A stretch of 64,000 nt of DNA from assembly GCF_022397915.1 (NCBI RefSeq), contig NZ_JAKEUO010000012.1, positions 1 through 64,000 of the forward strand, written 5' to 3'. A model generated the notes under the pieces. The model saw nothing but the letters and a program-made list of their open reading frames with translations, made no database searches and was not told the origin of the DNA. How positions within the stretch are numbered: position 1 is the stretch's first letter; each line of letters begins with the position of its first letter. Both the position numbers and the translations under genes were made by a program. Below are positions 50,053 to 58,342 of this stretch, one piece after another. Origin of the DNA: Vibrio sp. Isolate34. Lineage in GTDB: Bacteria > Pseudomonadota > Gammaproteobacteria > Enterobacterales > Vibrionaceae.

Positions 50053-50486
50053 TGCATCAAAAGATAAGCCTCAGCTGGCTTAAAAAATTTCAAAAAAGGG
50101 TTACTCATCACGAGTAACCCTTTTTATTTGATTCTCTCACACTAGAAAGCGTAATTTACACCAACGTTTGTAGTTATTTTATAGTATTTCATACTAAAAA
50201 TTCAATAAGGCTTCTTCACGCATTCAATACGCATAAATCCACTGCAAGAATTGGAAAGCCTCCTAAAATCACAAAACAAACCGTCCATACCCCATGAATG
50301 TAAAATAATTCGATTCCTCTGGCTCAAGTTGCCCATTGCTTTCGTTAGCCATTCAACACGCAAAATTGTAAATAAATACATAATTGTTAAGCAAAATTGT
50401 GGAAGCAGGTCTAATCTTAAAATGTAGGGAGAGCCTATTTTTCAATCGCTCGTCAGTTTTGACTGGTTAACAAGGGGAATGTGACT
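50053..50486. other. yfbU-yeaG intergenic region
   Basis: A terminator at 50093 is followed by about 350 A/T-rich bases before yeaG. The yeaG promoter must lie here; no consensus pair or operator stood out. Confidence 0.5.
50093..50127 (+). terminator. yfbU terminator
   Basis: AAAAGGGTTACTC pairs with GAGTAACCCTTTT around ATCAC, followed by TTTA. Confidence 0.9.
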
Positions 50487-52421
50487 ATGAGTATATTTGA
50501 CCACTATCAATCACGTTATGAAGCAGCCAAGGAAGAAGAGCTGACACTGCAAGAGTTCTTGGCGCTGTGTAAAGACGACAAAAGTGCTTACGCCAACGCC
50601 GCGGAGCGCTTACTTCTGGCTATTGGCGAACCTGAGGTTATTGACACCGCGCAAGACCCTCAACTAAGTCGCATTTTCTCCAACCGAGTTATATCTCGTT
50701 ACCGTGAATTCGAAGATTTTTACGGCATGGAAGACGCGATTGAACAGATTGTTTCTTATCTAAAACATGCTGCGCAAGGCCTAGAAGAACGTAAACAGAT
50801 TCTTTACTTGCTGGGTCCTGTGGGCGGCGGTAAATCATCGCTTGCTGAAAAGCTAAAAGCCCTGATGCAAAAGCTACCCATTTATGTATTGTCTGCTGAC
50901 GGAGAACGAAGCCCAGTAAACGATCACCCATTCTGTCTGTTCGATGTCAACGAAGACGGCGACTTACTGAAGAACGAATATGGCATTGAGAAACGCTACC
51001 TTCGCTCGATTATGTCTCCGTGGGCAGCGAAACGCCTCCATGATTTCGGCGGCGATATTTCTAAGTTCAAAGTCATCAAACTGCGCCCTTCTATTCTCGA
51101 TCAAGTCGCGATTGCGAAAACAGAGCCAGGTGATGAAAACAACCAAGATATCTCATCTCTGGTAGGTAAAGTTGATATTCGTAAGCTTGAGCATTTCTCT
51201 CAAGATGATCCTGATGCCTACAGCTACTCTGGTGCGCTATGTAAAGCAAACCAAGGTCTGATGGAATTCGTGGAGATGTTCAAGGCACCAATTAAGGTAT
51301 TGCACCCTCTACTAACAGCGACGCAAGAAGGTAACTTCAACGGTACCGAAGGACTTTCTGCACTGCCATTCGACGGCATGATTCTGGCTCACTCGAACGA
51401 ATCCGAGTGGCAGACCTTCCGCAACAACAAGAACAATGAAGCCTTCCTCGACCGTGTGTACATTGTAAAAGTCCCTTACTGTCTGCGTGTGTCTGAAGAA
51501 GTTAAGATCTACAAGAAACTGCTTGAGCACAGTGAGCTATCCCAAGCGCCTTGCTCACCAAGCACACTCGATCTGCTATCGCAATTCAGCATCCTGTCGA
51601 GACTGAAAGAGCCTGAAAACTCTTCTCTATTCTCTAAGATGCGTGTTTACGATGGTGAAACCCTAAAAGACACCGATCCAAAAGCGAAGAGCTACCAAGA
51701 GTACCGAGACTATGCGGGCGTTGACGAAGGCATGTCAGGTCTATCAACACGTTTCGCCTTTAAGATCCTGTCTCGTGTATTTAACTTCGACCAAGCCGAA
51801 GTGGCTGCGAACCCAGTGCATCTGTTCTACGTGATTGAGCAGCAAATCGAACGTGAGCAATTCCCTCAAGAGACCGCTGAGAAGTACCTAGAGTTCTTGA
51901 AAGGATACCTAGTGCCACGCTACGTAGAGTTCATCGGTAAAGAAATTCAAACCGCATACCTAGAGTCTTACTCTGAGTACGGTCAGAATATCTTCGACCG
52001 CTATGTCACCTACGCTGACTTCTGGATTCAAGACCAAGAGTACCGCGATCCAGAAACAGGCCAGCTATTTGACCGTGCTTCTCTAAATGGTGAACTAGAG
52101 AAAATCGAGAAAACAGCCGGTATCAGTAACCCTAAAGACTTCCGAAATGAGATTGTGAACTTTGTGCTTCGTGCCAAAGCCAACAATAACGGTCAAAACC
52201 CAGTTTGGACGAGCTACGAGAAACTGCGCACTGTGATTGAGAAGAAAATGTTCTCTAACACAGAAGAGCTGCTTCCTGTTATTTCGTTCAATGCTAAGAC
52301 CTCAACGGATGATCAGAAAAAACACGACGACTTCGTTGCTCGTATGATGGAAAAAGGCTACACCGAGAAACAAGTTAGACTGCTATCTGAGTGGTATCTA
52401 AGAGTTCGTAAATCCTCATAA
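50487..52421 (+). CDS. yeaG: PrkA family serine protein kinase YeaG
   Basis: A 644-residue PrkA-type AAA+/kinase. An N-terminal AAA+ domain holds Walker A LLGPVGGGKSSLAEKLK near 107-123 and a C-terminal kinase-like domain follows. E. coli YeaG works with YeaH in stationary-phase and nitrogen-stress responses. The ATG at 50487 has AAGGGG upstream; a GTG two codons earlier is open but too close to it. A 22-bp perfect palindrome separates it from yeaH. The three genes yeaG, yeaH and ycgB run in one direction and belong together. Confidence 0.94.
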   Translation: MSIFDHYQSRYEAAKEEELTLQEFLALCKDDKSAYANAAERLLLAIGEPEVIDTAQDPQLSRIFSNRVISRYREFEDFYGMEDAIEQIVSYLKHAAQGLEERKQILYLLGPVGGGKSSLAEKLKALMQKLPIYVLSADGERSPVNDHPFCLFDVNEDGDLLKNEYGIEKRYLRSIMSPWAAKRLHDFGGDISKFKVIKLRPSILDQVAIAKTEPGDENNQDISSLVGKVDIRKLEHFSQDDPDAYSYSGALCKANQGLMEFVEMFKAPIKVLHPLLTATQEGNFNGTEGLSALPFDGMILAHSNESEWQTFRNNKNNEAFLDRVYIVKVPYCLRVSEEVKIYKKLLEHSELSQAPCSPSTLDLLSQFSILSRLKEPENSSLFSKMRVYDGETLKDTDPKAKSYQEYRDYAGVDEGMSGLSTRFAFKILSRVFNFDQAEVAANPVHLFYVIEQQIEREQFPQETAEKYLEFLKGYLVPRYVEFIGKEIQTAYLESYSEYGQNIFDRYVTYADFWIQDQEYRDPETGQLFDRASLNGELEKIEKTAGISNPKDFRNEIVNFVLRAKANNNGQNPVWTSYEKLRTVIEKKMFSNTEELLPVISFNAKTSTDDQKKHDDFVARMMEKGYTEKQVRLLSEWYLRVRKSS

Positions 52422-52434
52422 ACCAAACTGTATT

Positions 52435-52456
52435 GAGCTGCTCACGTGAGCAGCTC
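52435..52456. repeat. 22-bp perfect palindrome between yeaG and yeaH
   Basis: The half-sequence GAGCTGCTCAC is followed directly by its inverse complement. There is no loop-forming spacer and no T run after it, so it is a weak terminator at best. It may stabilise the upstream mRNA or reduce yeaH expression, or be a protein-binding site. Confidence 0.7.
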
Positions 52457-52541
52457 GTACAAAGCAATAACTCTTATATCCGAATAACTCTTATACCCTA
52501 ATAAAAAGTAGGATCGTGACATCAGCTGAGAGGGAGTTCTT

Positions 52542-53813
52542 ATGGCACAATTTATCGATCGGAGGCTCAATGGCAAGAATAAGAGTGCTGTAAATAGACA
52601 GCGATTCTTACGACGCCATAAAGAGCAAATCAAAGAATCTGTGGCCGATGCAGTCAACCGACGCTCAATCACCAATACAGAAACTGGTGAGGACGTCACT
52701 ATTCCTCATAAAGACATCAAAGAGCCAAGCTTTCACCAAGGTCAAGGTGGCGTAAGAGAACGTGTTCACCCTGGTAATGATCAGTTCATCACTGGTGATA
52801 AAATTGAGCGCCCTAAAGGTGGCGGCCAAGGTGGTGGTTCAGGCCAAGGTGATGCAAGTCCTGATGGCGAAGGCCAAGATGAATTTACCTTCCAAATTTC
52901 AAAAGACGAGTATCTTGATATTCTCTTTGAAGATTTAGCTCTGCCTAATCTAGAGAAGAATCAGGTCAACAAAATCACCGAATGGAAAACCCACCGCTCT
53001 GGTTATCAAAGTGCGGGGATTCCATCCAACATCGCTATTGTTCGTTCACTGCAGCAATCGCTAGCTCGTAGAACCGCGATGACAGCAGGTAAAAAGCGCG
53101 AGCTTAACTTACTGATGGAGCAACTTGACCAAGTTAAAATGACGGAACCGGCACAACCCTTCGAAGAAAGTCGCTTGAAAGAAGAGATTGCCGAGCTACG
53201 TAAAAAAATTGAAAACGTGCCATTCATTGATACCTTCGACTTACGTTTTAAAAACTATGAGAAGCGCCCTATTCCATCTAGCCAAGCGGTAATGTTCTGT
53301 TTGATGGATGTGTCCGGCTCAATGGATCAAGCCACCAAAGACATCGCAAAACGTTTCTACGTACTGCTTTATTTGTTCCTCAATCGTACCTACGAAAACG
53401 TCGATGTGGTGTTTATTCGTCACCATACTCAAGCAAAAGAAGTCGACGAGCATGAGTTCTTCTACTCACAAGAAACGGGCGGCACCATCGTTTCTAGTGC
53501 ACTGAAATTAATGAAAGAAATTGTCGCAGACCGTTACCCAGCTAACGAGTGGAATATCTATGCGGCACAAGCGTCTGATGGTGATAACTGGGCTGATGAC
53601 TCACCTCGTTGTAAAGAGCTGTTGGTCAATACGCTTCTACCAACTTGCCAATATTACTCTTATATCGAAATCACACGCCGCTCTCACCAAACGCTTTGGC
53701 ACGAGTATGAGAAGTTAGAAGCGAGCTTCGACAACTTCGCGATGAAAAACATCAAAACGGTGGATGATATCTTTCCTGTGTTTAGAGAACTGTTCCAGAA
53801 AGAGACAGCGTAA
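52542..53813 (+). CDS. yeaH: UPF0229 protein YeaH (VWA domain)
   Basis: A 423-residue protein. The N-terminal half is basic and glycine-rich ([12 protein letters not shown] near 87-98); the C-terminal half is a von Willebrand A-type domain with MIDAS motif DVSGSMD starting at D256. [17 protein letters not shown] near 25-41 and [23 protein letters not shown] near 62-84 are characteristic of UPF0229. YeaH interacts with or follows YeaG kinase; the mechanism is unknown. The ATG follows GAGAGGGAG. It is 11 bases ahead of ycgB. Confidence 0.93.
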   Translation: MAQFIDRRLNGKNKSAVNRQRFLRRHKEQIKESVADAVNRRSITNTETGEDVTIPHKDIKEPSFHQGQGGVRERVHPGNDQFITGDKIERPKGGGQGGGSGQGDASPDGEGQDEFTFQISKDEYLDILFEDLALPNLEKNQVNKITEWKTHRSGYQSAGIPSNIAIVRSLQQSLARRTAMTAGKKRELNLLMEQLDQVKMTEPAQPFEESRLKEEIAELRKKIENVPFIDTFDLRFKNYEKRPIPSSQAVMFCLMDVSGSMDQATKDIAKRFYVLLYLFLNRTYENVDVVFIRHHTQAKEVDEHEFFYSQETGGTIVSSALKLMKEIVADRYPANEWNIYAAQASDGDNWADDSPRCKELLVNTLLPTCQYYSYIEITRRSHQTLWHEYEKLEASFDNFAMKNIKTVDDIFPVFRELFQKETA

Positions 53814-53824
53814 GGGGGCTTGCC

Positions 53825-55387
53825 ATGACAGCGAAATCAAACGTTGCAGAGAAAGACAAAGCTGCACAAAAGAAAAACGACAAGATGCTGCCTGATGGTC
53901 CAGATTGGACGTTCAACCTCTTAGAGCAATATCACGTGGAAATTAAGCGTGTGGCGCAGCATTACCGTTTAGACACTTACCCAAACCAGATCGAAGTGAT
54001 TACCTCAGAGCAGATGATGGATGCATACTCCAGTATTGGTATGCCGATCAATTACAATCACTGGTCATTTGGTAAGAAGTTCATTCAAACCGAGCAAAAC
54101 TACAAGCATGGGCAAATGGGCTTGGCGTACGAAATCGTGATCAATTCTGATCCTTGTATCGCATATCTGATGGAAGAGAACACAGTAACAATGCAGGCGC
54201 TGGTAATGGCTCACGCTTGTTACGGCCACAACTCTTTCTTTAAAGGTAACTACCTGTTCCAAACCTGGACAGACGCTAGTTCCATCATCGATTACTTGCT
54301 GTTCGCTAAGAAGTACATCAGTGGCTGTGAAGAGAAATATGGCGTCGCTGAGGTCGAGCAGCTGCTTGATTCTTGCCATGCACTGATGAATTACGGCGTA
54401 GACAGGTACAAACGCCCTGAAAAGATTTCCATTGCAGAAGAAACAGCAAGACAAGAAGAGCGTGAAGCTTATCTGCAATCTCAAGTAAATGAGCTTTGGA
54501 GAACGGTGCCTCAAAACAAGAGTAAGGAAGAAGAGACCAAAATCCGCTTCCCTAGCGAGCCTCAAGAAAACATTCTCTACTTTATTGAGAAGAACGCCCC
54601 ATTACTTGAACCTTGGCAACGTGAGTGTGTTCGTATTGTTCGTAAAGTGAGCCAGTACTTCTATCCTCAGAAACAAACGCAAGTGATGAATGAAGGTTGG
54701 GCAACCTTCTGGCACTACACCATTCTGAATCACCTTTACGACGAAGGTTTGGTGAGTGACAAGTTCATCTTAGAGTTCCTGCACAGCCATACCAGTGTGG
54801 TAGCGCAACCTGCTTACAACAGCCCTTACTTCAGCGGGATAAACCCTTACGCACTTGGGTTTGCGATGTTTAGAGACATTCGACGCATCTGTGAAGAGCC
54901 AACCGATGAAGACAAAGAGTGGTTCCCTGAGCTAGCCGGAAGTGATTGGTTAGAAGCGGTGCACTTCGCAATGCACAACTTTAAAGATGAAAGCTTTATC
55001 AGCCAATACCTTTCTCCAAAGATCATTCGTGACTTTAAGCTGTTTTCTGTGCTTGATGATGACCGAAAAAACACCATTGAAGTGAGTGCGATTCACGATG
55101 ATCCGGGCTATCGCCTGATTCGAGAGAAGCTTGCAGCGCAATACAACCTCAGTAATCTTGAGCCGAATATTCAGGTGTTTAACGTTGATGTTCGTGGTGA
55201 CCGCTCAATGACGCTGCAGTACGTTCCTCATGACCGTATCCCGCTTGATAAAGGCTACGACGAAGTAATGAAGCATCTCTATCGCTTGTGGGGCTTTGAC
55301 GTAATTCTTGAGGAGCTCAAAGACACAGGTCATCGAGAAATCCTGACCACTTGTCCGAAACGCAATGACTATGGAGCCAAGATTTAA
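53825..55387 (+). CDS. ycgB: SpoVR family protein YcgB
   Basis: A 520-residue cytoplasmic protein of the SpoVR family (DGPDWTFNLLEQYHVEIKRVA near 24-45; MNEGWATFWHYTILNHLYDEG near 288; PYALGFAMFRDIRRICEEPT near 340). SpoVR-like proteins cluster with prkA kinases and VWA proteins in many bacteria, as here, and are tied to stress, peptidoglycan or sporulation processes. The molecular role is unknown. The ATG follows AAGGGGG, 11 bases after yeaH, so it is probably the last gene of a yeaG-yeaH-ycgB operon. Confidence 0.94.
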   Translation: MTAKSNVAEKDKAAQKKNDKMLPDGPDWTFNLLEQYHVEIKRVAQHYRLDTYPNQIEVITSEQMMDAYSSIGMPINYNHWSFGKKFIQTEQNYKHGQMGLAYEIVINSDPCIAYLMEENTVTMQALVMAHACYGHNSFFKGNYLFQTWTDASSIIDYLLFAKKYISGCEEKYGVAEVEQLLDSCHALMNYGVDRYKRPEKISIAEETARQEEREAYLQSQVNELWRTVPQNKSKEEETKIRFPSEPQENILYFIEKNAPLLEPWQRECVRIVRKVSQYFYPQKQTQVMNEGWATFWHYTILNHLYDEGLVSDKFILEFLHSHTSVVAQPAYNSPYFSGINPYALGFAMFRDIRRICEEPTDEDKEWFPELAGSDWLEAVHFAMHNFKDESFISQYLSPKIIRDFKLFSVLDDDRKNTIEVSAIHDDPGYRLIREKLAAQYNLSNLEPNIQVFNVDVRGDRSMTLQYVPHDRIPLDKGYDEVMKHLYRLWGFDVILEELKDTGHREILTTCPKRNDYGAKI

Positions 55388-55470
55388 TACCTATCACTGT
55401 AAGTAAGTGGTTGGTATAAAACTCCGCTCCCCCTACAACATAGTGGTCACCCGCTCGGAAGTGGAGCAAT

Positions 55471-55511
55471 AAAAAAGCGCATAAGTCATCAGGCTTATGC
55501 GCTTTCTTTTC
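55471..55511. terminator. Bidirectional terminator between ycgB and sohB
   Basis: AGCGCATAAG and CTTATGCGCT pair across an 8-base loop with flanking A and T runs between convergent genes. Confidence 0.9.
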
Positions 55512-55531
55512 AAGGCTCAAACTAAATAAGC

Positions 55532-56599
55532 TTAAACAATCGGCTTTTGACCGCGTTCAATCAGCTTCATCAGCACGCTGTCTGCAGATTTACCAGCAAC
55601 GCCTGCAAGCTTGTCTGACAGCTTTTTCTTCTGTACATAATGAATCGCTAGAACCGTCTTGTCTTTGCATGCTTCGACAACTAGGTCATCAGAAGTACGG
55701 ATCTCATCCACCAGCCCAAGTTCATGAGCTTGTGTACCAAACCAGTGCTCACCCGTTGCAACCTTATCAAGGTCTAGCGCTGGACGATGGTCACGAATGA
55801 AGTCTTTGAATAGACCATGTGTCTCTTCTAGCTCTTCTTTAAACTTCTCACGTGCTTTATCGCTGTTCTCACCAAACATAGTCAGTGTGCGCTTGTACTC
55901 ACCCGCAGTTAGCTGTTCAAACTCAATGTCGTGCTTTTTAAGCAGTTTATTGAAGTTTGGTAGTTGAGCAATCACGCCAATAGAACCAACGATAGCAAAA
56001 GGTGCTGACACAATTTTGTCTGCGATACATGCCATCATATAACCGCCACTTGCTGCTACTTTGTCTACCGAGATAGTCAAAGGCAAACCTGCCGCTTTGA
56101 TACGATCAAGTTGAGAAGACGCCAAACCGTAGCCGTGAACCATGCCACCGCCAGATTCTAGCTTAAGCAATACTTCATCGCCTTCACGAGCCACAGCCAG
56201 AACTGCCGTTACCTCTTCACGTAATGAAGCCACTTCTTTTGCATCAATACTGCCGTTAAAATCAAGAACGAATAGATGTGGTTCACGCTTGCTGTCAAGC
56301 TCACCCTCTTTCGCTGCTTTCTTCACTTCTTTACCGCGTGATTTTACTTTCTCTTTTTCCGCTTTCTTTTCTGCTTTATCACGGGCTTTGATGAAAGCAT
56401 CATCGTGTAGATGGTGCTCTAATTGTTCAATCGTCTGTTTATGGTGCTCAGATAGGTTCGTGATTTCCAGCTCACCTTTAATCGCGCTTGATTTTCCACC
56501 CACAGATTTAGCAATGACTAAAATTGCAATGATGGCGATTACAACGGTCGCAATCTTGGCTAAAAACAAGCCGTAGTCCAACAAAAATTCCAATGTCAT
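55532..56599 (-). CDS. sohB: Inner membrane serine peptidase SohB (S49 family)
   Basis: A 355-residue S49 signal-peptide-peptidase-type enzyme. One transmembrane helix lies near 9-32 (LFLAKIATVVIAIIAILVIA), followed by a charged, Lys/Glu-rich linker (about 60-105) and the protease domain. The catalytic Ser is in KVAASGGYMMACIAD near 183 and the general-base Lys lies further on, near GSIGVIAQLPNFNKLLKKH. SohB was found as a multicopy suppressor of degP in E. coli. It is divergent from yciK, as in E. coli. Confidence 0.94.
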   Translation of the reverse strand: MTLEFLLDYGLFLAKIATVVIAIIAILVIAKSVGGKSSAIKGELEITNLSEHHKQTIEQLEHHLHDDAFIKARDKAEKKAEKEKVKSRGKEVKKAAKEGELDSKREPHLFVLDFNGSIDAKEVASLREEVTAVLAVAREGDEVLLKLESGGGMVHGYGLASSQLDRIKAAGLPLTISVDKVAASGGYMMACIADKIVSAPFAIVGSIGVIAQLPNFNKLLKKHDIEFEQLTAGEYKRTLTMFGENSDKAREKFKEELEETHGLFKDFIRDHRPALDLDKVATGEHWFGTQAHELGLVDEIRTSDDLVVEACKDKTVLAIHYVQKKKLSDKLAGVAGKSADSVLMKLIERGQKPIV

Positions 56600-56736
56600 A
56601 TCCCCTATTGTATGAATTAGTGTATTGTAACCATCTTGTCACGATTACCAAGAATTTCTCATCATTCCTGCGGTTATCTGTGTGATTAAACATCAATGGA
56701 ATGGCGAACATAATAAAAGAAAGAAGGATAAGCACA

Positions 56737-57477
56737 GTGGATTACCCAATCTCTACAGATGCCCTCAAAGATAAAGTAATTTTGGTTACTGGTGCTGGTG
56801 CCGGTATTGGACGCCAAGCAGCACTAAGCTTCGCTCAACATGGCGCGACAGTTATTCTGCTAGGCCGCAATGTTAAAAACCTTGAATTTATTTACGATGA
56901 AATCGAAAGTGCTGGTTACCCGCAGCCTGCGATCATCCCACTGGATCTAAAAGGCGCGACAAAGCAGAACTACATTGATATGGCTGAAACCATTGAGTCA
57001 CAGTTCGGTCGTTTAGACGGTCTACTTCATAACGCTGGCGTTCTCGGTACTCTGAGCCCGTTTGAACAGATTGATGAAGAGACTTTTGATGATGTTATGC
57101 AGATCAATGTGAAATCTGAGTTCTTGATGACTCAAGCACTTCTGCCTGCTCTTAAGAAAGCGGAAGCAGGTCGTGTCGTATTTACGTCTTCTACCGTTGG
57201 CCACTCTGGCCGTGCATTCTGGGGGACTTACGCGATCTCTAAGTTTGCTACCGAAGGCATGATGCAAATCCTAGCGGATGAGCTTGAAGACACTAACATC
57301 CGTGTTAATGCGATCAACCCAGGCGGCACTCAAACACGCATGCGTGCAAAAGCGTACCCAGGTGAAGATGCTAACAAGCTGAAAACGCCACTCGACATCA
57401 TCCCACTGTACCTACACTTAATGAACCCAAGTGTGACAGACATTAATGGCCAATGTATCGACGCTCAACCTAAGTAG
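56737..57477 (+). CDS. yciK: Short-chain dehydrogenase YciK
   Basis: A 246-residue NAD(P)-dependent SDR oxidoreductase. The Rossmann motif is TGAGAGIG near 18-25, then HNAGVLG near 94, and the active-site YxxxK in YAISK with Ser upstream in FTSSTVG. It ends in NPGGTQTRMRAKAYP and INGQCIDAQPK, like E. coli YciK, which also neighbours sohB. The substrate is unknown. I use a GTG start at 56737 with AAGGA 8 bases before; an ATG at 56701 would add 12 residues. Confidence 0.88.
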   Translation: MDYPISTDALKDKVILVTGAGAGIGRQAALSFAQHGATVILLGRNVKNLEFIYDEIESAGYPQPAIIPLDLKGATKQNYIDMAETIESQFGRLDGLLHNAGVLGTLSPFEQIDEETFDDVMQINVKSEFLMTQALLPALKKAEAGRVVFTSSTVGHSGRAFWGTYAISKFATEGMMQILADELEDTNIRVNAINPGGTQTRMRAKAYPGEDANKLKTPLDIIPLYLHLMNPSVTDINGQCIDAQPK

Positions 57478-57500
57478 TTGATATTATAACCAATAACAAG

Positions 57501-57527
57501 AAGCCGCTTTAATCGCGGCTTTTTTTG
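57501..57527 (+). terminator. yciK terminator
   Basis: AAGCCGC pairs with GCGGCTT around TTTAATC, followed by TTTTT. Confidence 0.85.
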
Positions 57528-57579
57528 TATCTAAATCAACCATCTAATACTTCCTTCCGCTAATTTTCATCATTTTGCT

Positions 57580-57607
57580 TTGCATCTTTTTCATTGTTAA
57601 ATATACT
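57580..57607 (+). promoter_or_regulatory. imuA: Probable imuA promoter
   Basis: TTGCAT (57580-57585) and TATACT (57602-57607) stand 16 bases apart, placing the transcription start near 57613-57615, inside the LexA box. Confidence 0.5.
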
Positions 57608-57621
57608 GTATAAATATACAG
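57606..57621. promoter_or_regulatory. LexA (SOS) box before imuA
   Basis: CTGTATAAATATACAG matches the gammaproteobacterial LexA site CTGT-N8-ACAG with a fully A/T core. It lies only 10 bases before the imuA start codon and overlaps the ribosome-binding AGG. Confidence 0.93.
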
Positions 57622-57631
57622 GTATTTGATT

Positions 57632-58339
57632 ATGCATGAACTCATAAAAAACTTACAAGACCGCCAGCTAATCTGGAAAGGGCTACAATCAACAACGCAA
57701 GGAAGTACCACTTCGACAGGCTATCCACAATTGGATAAACAGCTTGATGGTGGCTTTCCGACGCACGGCGTTATTGAAGTTGAATCACAACAAGGGATCG
57801 GCGAACTTCGCCTGCTGACCCCCTATTTAGCTCAGCAAAACTCACAGAAACTGGCCATATTCATTAACCCGCCAGGGAAGATCTGTGCCGAGTTTTTTAG
57901 TAGCCAAGGGATTGAACTCGATAACATCTTGGTGATCGAGCCTCAGCACGATCTCGATGCATTGTGGGCTGCTGAGCAATGCCTCAAGAGTGGTGCTTGT
58001 CATTCTGTATTGTTATGGGGAGCAAATCTCGAAATCCACCAAACAAAGCGCCTGCAAGCTGCAAGTGAAACGGGCAAATGCCTGCAGTTTCACTTTAAAT
58101 CCACCAGCCATAACCAATTATCCCTACCCGTTTCTTTAAGCATGAAGCTCTCTTCTCATGCTCAGGGGTTAAAGGTTGAGGTAACAAAAAGAAAAGGCAG
58201 TTGGTCATATGGCAGCTTTATTCTCGACATGACTCACCATTGGCCGTTACTGACAGAGAAAGTCATCAGCATCGACAGTTCACACCGTGCCTTGTCTGAT
58301 AATATTGTGCTGGCTTTTCCTATTGCGAAACAAGGCTAG
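57632..58339 (+). CDS. imuA: SOS translesion synthesis protein ImuA
   Basis: A 235-residue protein of the ImuA/RecA-like family. TGYPQLDKQLDGGFPTHGVIEVESQQGIGELRLLTPYLA (about 29-67) corresponds to the Walker A region of RecA, with the canonical GKT lost, as is usual for ImuA. It works with ImuB and DnaE2 in damage-induced mutagenesis. The ATG at 57632 is preceded by AGG 9 bases upstream; a TTG two codons earlier is open. The start is 10 bases after the LexA box, implying a very short 5' leader. The stop is 3 bases before imuB. Confidence 0.9.
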   Translation: MHELIKNLQDRQLIWKGLQSTTQGSTTSTGYPQLDKQLDGGFPTHGVIEVESQQGIGELRLLTPYLAQQNSQKLAIFINPPGKICAEFFSSQGIELDNILVIEPQHDLDALWAAEQCLKSGACHSVLLWGANLEIHQTKRLQAASETGKCLQFHFKSTSHNQLSLPVSLSMKLSSHAQGLKVEVTKRKGSWSYGSFILDMTHHWPLLTEKVISIDSSHRALSDNIVLAFPIAKQG

Positions 58340-58342
58340 CGT

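Noticed and set aside
55532..56599. SppA rather than SohB
   Set aside because: Only one S49 domain, 355 residues, and the yciK neighbour; SppA of Gram-negatives is about 600 residues with a duplicated domain.
56701..56736. ATG start of YciK 12 codons upstream
   Set aside because: It lacks a ribosome-binding site, whereas the GTG at 56737 has AAGGA 8 bases before. Kept as an alternative.
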